Part shown: in pieces, positions 15,301 to 18,524 of the stretch
Numbering within the stretch: position 1 is the stretch's first letter
Layout of the letters: each line of letters opens with the position of its first letter
Assembly: GCF_000297435.1 (NCBI RefSeq)
Contig: NZ_CAIP01000184.1
Span: forward strand, 1-18,524
Reading direction: 5' to 3'
Origin: Microcystis sp. T1-4
GTDB lineage: Bacteria > Cyanobacteriota > Cyanobacteriia > Cyanobacteriales > Microcystaceae
Length of the DNA stretch: 18,524 bases
Notes under the pieces: generated by a model
Database searches by the model: none
What the model saw: the letters and a program-made list of their open reading frames with translations, nothing else
What the model was told of the DNA's origin: nothing
Position numbers and translations under genes: made by a program

Positions 15301-18300
15301 ACTATTAGTATCTGGAAAGAACCGATTAAAAATTCCCTGTCTTTGTTAAAATCTTCCTATCAAACTGGTTTAGAAATGGGGGATCTCTACTACGGAACAA
15401 CCTGCGCCTATCTTTACTGTTTTCATTCCGCCTTTATCGGACAGGAATTAACCGAATTAGCCCAAGAAATAGCTAACTATGATCTGGCTTTTGTTAAACT
15501 CAAACAAGAAAACACCCGCAACTATCTAAAAATCTACGGACAAACAGTTTTAAATCTGCTGGGGCGCTCGGAAAATCCCAGTCGTTTACAAGGACAATAC
15601 TATCAAGAGACTGTTATGTTACCGTACCATCTAGAGGCTAATGATCTCTATGGTCTCTGTGCTTTATTTGTCAACAAATTATACCTTTGTTATCTATTTG
15701 GACAGTACGAACAAGCCACTGAAAATGCTAACCAAGCTCAAAAATATCTAGGGGGAGCCACCGCCACTTTCTTGATTTCTCTGCATAATTTCTATGATTC
15801 CCTCGCCCATTTAGCTATTTATAATCATCTGGATAATGACCAAAAACAACAGGTCTTAGAACGAGTGACGAATAATCAGAAAAAGCTGCGGGAATGGGCT
15901 AATCAAGCACCCCAGAACTATCTCCATAAATTTTATTTAGTGCAAGCGGAAAAGGATCGGGTGCAGCAATCCTACCTAGAAGCCATAGAAAACTACGATC
16001 TAGCCATCGCTAAAGCCAAGGAAAATGAATACATTAATGAAGAAGCACTAGCTAAAGAACTAGCGGCGAAATTCTATCTCGATTGGGGTAAAGTAAAAAT
16101 TGGCAAAACTTACATCAATGAAGCTGCTTATCTCTATTCTCTTTGGGGAGCAACCGCTAAAGTCAAAGATATAGAAAGCCGCTATTCTCAGTTAATGGTC
16201 AATAATTATGGTGCCAATTCCCTGACCGAAACCACGAGAACTACCACCAGAAAAAATTCAGTTAGTCATGCGGGAGAACTGTTAGATTTAGCCACGATTA
16301 TGAAGGCATCCCAAGCCATTTCTAGCGAGATAGTTTTAGATCAATTACTCGCCACCCTAATGAAAATTCTCATCGAAAATGCCGGGGCGCAGCTGGGCTA
16401 TCTTATCCTAGAAAGCGGCGGACAACTATTGATCGAAGCCTCCGGTTCGGTGCAGGAAGATGGGGTGACAGTCTTTAAATCTAATGCCATCGAAGAACAT
16501 CTTCCCGTCTCAATTATTAACTATGTAGCCCGAAGCGGTCAAACCGTGCTTAATAACGATGCCGCCCATCAGGGCAATTTTAGCAACGATCCCTATATTA
16601 AAACCCATCAAACCAAATCGCTACTCTGTTCCCCCCTCCTCGACCAAGGACAACTGCGGGGAATTGTCTATCTAGAAAATAATCTCACCGTTGGGGCCTT
16701 TACCCAAGAAAGATTGGAAGTGCTGCAACTGCTCTCCAGCCAAGCAGCGATCGCAATTACTAACGCCAAACTCTACGCCGAAATCAAAGCCAAACAGAGA
16801 CAACTAGCGCAATTTTTGGAAGCCATGCCGGTGGGGGTATTTGTCCTCGATGCTGGCAGTCAACCCTATTATGCCAATCAAACCGCCCAGGAGATTTTAG
16901 GAAAAGAGATAGTTAATATCACCACGGCTAATCAGTTGGGGAAAACCTATCAGTTATATCAAGCTGGAACCGAGCGATTGTATCCCACAGAATACCATCC
17001 GATTGTCCGAGCTTTAAGGGGGGAAAAAAACACGGTGGATGATATAGAAGTTCACCAAGGAGAGAAGATTATCCCCCTAGAAGTGTATGCCACGCCCGTT
17101 TTTAACGAAAAAGGCGAAATTATCTATGCTATCGCCGCTTTTACCGATATTACCGAACGAAAACAGGCGGAAGCGGAACGGATTCGCTTTACCCAAGAAT
17201 TAGCCGAGTATAGCCGCACCCTAGAACAGAAAGTGCAGGAACGCACCCTGGAACTCAGCCAAACCCTAGAAATTCTCAAGGCCACCCAAGCAGAATTACT
17301 GTTTGAAAATCAACTGCTCAGAACTACCGAAGAATCTAGCACCTTTGACTACCAAGTGGGGGGCAGTTTACCCATGGATGCCCCCACCTACGTGGTTCGC
17401 GCCGCCGACCGTTATCTCTATAAAGCCCTCAAACGCGGCGATTTTTGCTATGTTCTCAATCCCCGTCAAATGGGTAAGTCTAGTTTAATGGTACGCATGA
17501 TCGATCACCTCCAACACGAGGGTATCTGTTGCGCTCCCATTGATTTAACCCGTATCGGCAGTGAAAATGTCACTCCCGACCAATGGTACAAGGGGATAGC
17601 CTTCGAGTTAGGACGACGTTTTGGCCTGCTCAAAAGGGTCAATCTCAAAGCTTGGTGGCAAGAACGGGAAGATGTCTCGGCAGTGCAGCGCTTGGGGGAA
17701 TTTATCGAAGAAGTGTTATTGCTGGAAGTGGGGATAGTAGAAGGTTCTCCCCCGAAACCAATTGCGATTTTTATCGATGAAATTGATAGCGTTTTGGGCT
17801 TAAATTTTGCGGTTAATGACTTTTTTGCCCTGATTCGTTCCTGCTATAACCAGCGTGGTTTTAACCCGCTCTATCGGCGTTTGACCTTCGCTTTCTTCGG
17901 TGTTGTCACCCCCTCCGATTTAATTACTGACCACCAAATCACTCCTTTTAATATCGGTCATTCCATTCAATTGGAGGGTTTTAAGGAACACGAAGCCCAG
18001 CCTTTACTGCGGGGATTGGCCGAGAAATTTAGTAACCCACAAACTGTCTTAAAAGAAGTCTTTGCCTGGACAAACGGTCAACCTTTTCTGACCCAAAAAC
18101 TCTGTCAGTTAATTCGCACCGCCACCTCGCCGATTCCCCCCAATGGTGAAGCCCCCTGGATTGAGGACTTGGTACAAAAGAAGATCATTGACAATTGGGA
18201 GGCTCAGGATGAACCGGAACATCTGCGGACTATTCGCGATCGGCTTCTCAACAGTCACCGCTCCCAGTTGCTCCTAAGACTCTATGAACGGATTTTAAGG

Positions 18301-18453
18301 GAAAAAGAGGTAATTTCCGAGGATAGCCCCCCAGAAAAAGAGTTACTTTTATCGGGGTTAGTGATCAAAGACCAGGGCTGGCTGCGGGTCCATAATCCCA
18401 TTTATCAAGGGATTTTTAACCTCCATTGGCTGGCCCGGGCAAAATCAACCTAA
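12301..18453 (+). CDS. Giant Ser/Thr kinase - AAA ATPase - GAF - PAS - AAA-like signalling protein
   Basis: This is a 2050-residue multidomain protein. Residues about 6-270 form a serine/threonine protein kinase with Lys36, catalytic HKDINPAN (Asp128) and DFG (147-149), then SPEQTGRMNR; no GxGxxG loop is visible. About 300-600 is an AAA_16-type ATPase with Walker A GYSGMGKTT (Lys340) and Walker B FLDDLQWAD (464-465). About 650-1320 is an all-helical TPR-like region. About 1330-1498 is a GAF domain and about 1501-1620 a PAS domain (ending AAFTDITERK). A coiled coil with EQKVQERTLELSQ spans about 1635-1675. About 1681-2050 is an AAA-like ATPase with NPRQMGKSS (Lys1726) and FIDEIDSV (Asp1826-Glu1827). 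Relatives usually end in a histidine kinase after the coiled coil; here none exists. It is probably a cytoplasmic sensor integrating a GAF/PAS ligand or redox signal. The start is fixed by the ATGA overlap. Confidence 0.9.
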   Translation: MIVLKGYDILAQVYESVNSEVYRAIRTVDNQPVILKILKQEYPTTQELTHYKQEYKTICGLNFQGAIKAYGLETYRRTPVIILEDFGGISLKKWLGGKPLALRDFLSLALRIVANLEKIHNAKVIHKDINPANIVINPETGQIKIIDFGIATVLQRENPGLKNPNVLEGTLAYISPEQTGRMNRSLDYRSDFYSLGVSFYELLTGQLPFRANDALELVHCHLAKQPLQVNSLVKEEIPPVVEAIIRKLMAKTPEERYQSAYGIRADLEECLRQLEKTGKIEDFVIARQDLANQFQIPQKLYGREAEIATLLAAFQRVATADKNSSHTELMLVTGYSGMGKTTLVKEIYQPITEKRGFFISGKFDQFQRDTPYAAVVSALTNLVKQLLGESQPQLELWRQKLLKSLGTNARVIIDVIPELELIISPQPEVLQLGAIATQNRFNLVFKNFIRVFCSPEHPLVIFLDDLQWADLASLQLIELIMLDGDMDYLFLIGSYRSNEINSTHPLTTTLDKLEQGGIIINQVILKPLGLEQVNHLIADTLNHSLDYVQSLSALVWQKTHGNPFFVNEFLKTIYWENLLFFQPGQETTTKTDNNRGYWQWHLGQIQRIGSTDNLIQFMMGKMQKLPPETQEILSLAACLGSEFNLNILAVISEKSPLKLLPILTSSSEAGLIIPLSELDEQLLIQEYKFAHDRIQQGAYALIEDSQKSLIHLKIGRLLWHHNATNELSEKIFKIVDHFNLGYQLISEEKERDSVANLNLLAAQKAKAANAQTGALKYIKIAQKLLKKSSWKNNYQLTLNIYSEATEIAYLSGDFEQMHRWANLVLKQAKTTLDKVKVYEVIIEAYHAQNQELKAVQIGLSVLKSLDFEIPESLQSSDIQEEMNKTRQKLAGKNIEDLSNLPPISEQEKLAIMKIAAAIFSPVFIAAPHILPILVSKQINLSIQYGNSYLAAFTYVNYGLILCGLLEDWETGYQFGKLALNIADKFHAKALMPKIIAVFSTTISIWKEPIKNSLSLLKSSYQTGLEMGDLYYGTTCAYLYCFHSAFIGQELTELAQEIANYDLAFVKLKQENTRNYLKIYGQTVLNLLGRSENPSRLQGQYYQETVMLPYHLEANDLYGLCALFVNKLYLCYLFGQYEQATENANQAQKYLGGATATFLISLHNFYDSLAHLAIYNHLDNDQKQQVLERVTNNQKKLREWANQAPQNYLHKFYLVQAEKDRVQQSYLEAIENYDLAIAKAKENEYINEEALAKELAAKFYLDWGKVKIGKTYINEAAYLYSLWGATAKVKDIESRYSQLMVNNYGANSLTETTRTTTRKNSVSHAGELLDLATIMKASQAISSEIVLDQLLATLMKILIENAGAQLGYLILESGGQLLIEASGSVQEDGVTVFKSNAIEEHLPVSIINYVARSGQTVLNNDAAHQGNFSNDPYIKTHQTKSLLCSPLLDQGQLRGIVYLENNLTVGAFTQERLEVLQLLSSQAAIAITNAKLYAEIKAKQRQLAQFLEAMPVGVFVLDAGSQPYYANQTAQEILGKEIVNITTANQLGKTYQLYQAGTERLYPTEYHPIVRALRGEKNTVDDIEVHQGEKIIPLEVYATPVFNEKGEIIYAIAAFTDITERKQAEAERIRFTQELAEYSRTLEQKVQERTLELSQTLEILKATQAELLFENQLLRTTEESSTFDYQVGGSLPMDAPTYVVRAADRYLYKALKRGDFCYVLNPRQMGKSSLMVRMIDHLQHEGICCAPIDLTRIGSENVTPDQWYKGIAFELGRRFGLLKRVNLKAWWQEREDVSAVQRLGEFIEEVLLLEVGIVEGSPPKPIAIFIDEIDSVLGLNFAVNDFFALIRSCYNQRGFNPLYRRLTFAFFGVVTPSDLITDHQITPFNIGHSIQLEGFKEHEAQPLLRGLAEKFSNPQTVLKEVFAWTNGQPFLTQKLCQLIRTATSPIPPNGEAPWIEDLVQKKIIDNWEAQDEPEHLRTIRDRLLNSHRSQLLLRLYERILREKEVISEDSPPEKELLLSGLVIKDQGWLRVHNPIYQGIFNLHWLARAKST
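13600..13607. repeat. HIP1 octamer GCGATCGC
   Basis: HIP1 site inside the first ATPase domain of the giant kinase gene. Confidence 0.9.
16747..16754. repeat. HIP1 octamer GCGATCGC
   Basis: HIP1 site near the end of the GAF domain coding region. Confidence 0.9.
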
Positions 18454-18524
18454 TACTCAATCCTGTTTAAAAGGTATAGGATAGTGGGAAGTTAAAGTTA
18501 AAGTTGGATTGGGAGTTAATCGGG

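Noticed and set aside
17161..17340. Histidine kinase domain in the giant protein
   Set aside because: The coiled-coil lead-in is there, but no phospho-acceptor His box or ATPase N/G boxes follow; the sequence turns into an AAA-like domain.
18456..18482. Terminator after the giant kinase gene
   Set aside because: Only a 5-bp inverted repeat (ATCCT/AGGAT) with a long loop and no T-run.

Overview
The window looks like chromosomal DNA of a bloom-forming cyanobacterium, most like Microcystis. Four copies of the cyanobacterial palindrome GCGATCGC (HIP1) are present. Several families typical of cyanobacteria occur together: DUF29 tandem genes, a CYP110-like P450, AAA-like (PF14516-type) ATPases and a giant serine/threonine kinase of the Anabaena/Nostoc hybrid-kinase type. 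The intergenic spaces are full of short tandem repeats (CAGTTAT, GAATTAT, C/A-rich and G-rich tracts) of the kind seen in Microcystis. The species call is inference from recalled family knowledge, not from a search.

Layout. Positions 1-740 (minus strand) hold a two-gene module resembling a DUF433 antitoxin and a DUF5615 PIN-like toxin; the toxin-like gene runs off the left edge. Positions 741-1967 hold one small membrane protein gene, flanked by two copies of a 33-bp near-identical direct repeat in otherwise non-coding DNA. Positions 1968-2907 hold two tandem DUF29 paralogues, followed in the same orientation (upstream, 2951-3934) by msrP, a Tat-exported molybdopterin methionine sulfoxide reductase. 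A strong hairpin terminator separates msrP from a cytochrome P450 gene (4020-5450).

At about 5450-5787 the direction of transcription switches. All remaining genes are on the plus strand: a TVP38/TMEM64 (DedA-like) membrane protein; a MerA-like FAD disulfide oxidoreductase; an HTH plus AAA-like ATPase; a divergent carotenoid-oxygenase-family protein; and a 2050-residue kinase/ATPase/GAF/PAS/ATPase protein whose start codon overlaps the stop of the oxygenase gene (ATGA). The three spaces between TVP38, the oxidoreductase, the HTH-ATPase and the oxygenase all carry repeat arrays.

How the genes may work together. The TVP38 and FAD oxidoreductase pair is likely functional, because the two families are known as fused proteins elsewhere. 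The most unusual unit is the right half. Two AAA-like ATPases bracket a carotenoid-cleavage-type enzyme, and that enzyme is translationally coupled to a giant signalling protein in which an AAA-like ATPase sits where a histidine kinase would normally be. This suggests, without proof, a signalling system that uses or controls a carotenoid-derived metabolite. No RNA genes, CRISPR array, transposase or prophage genes were seen.
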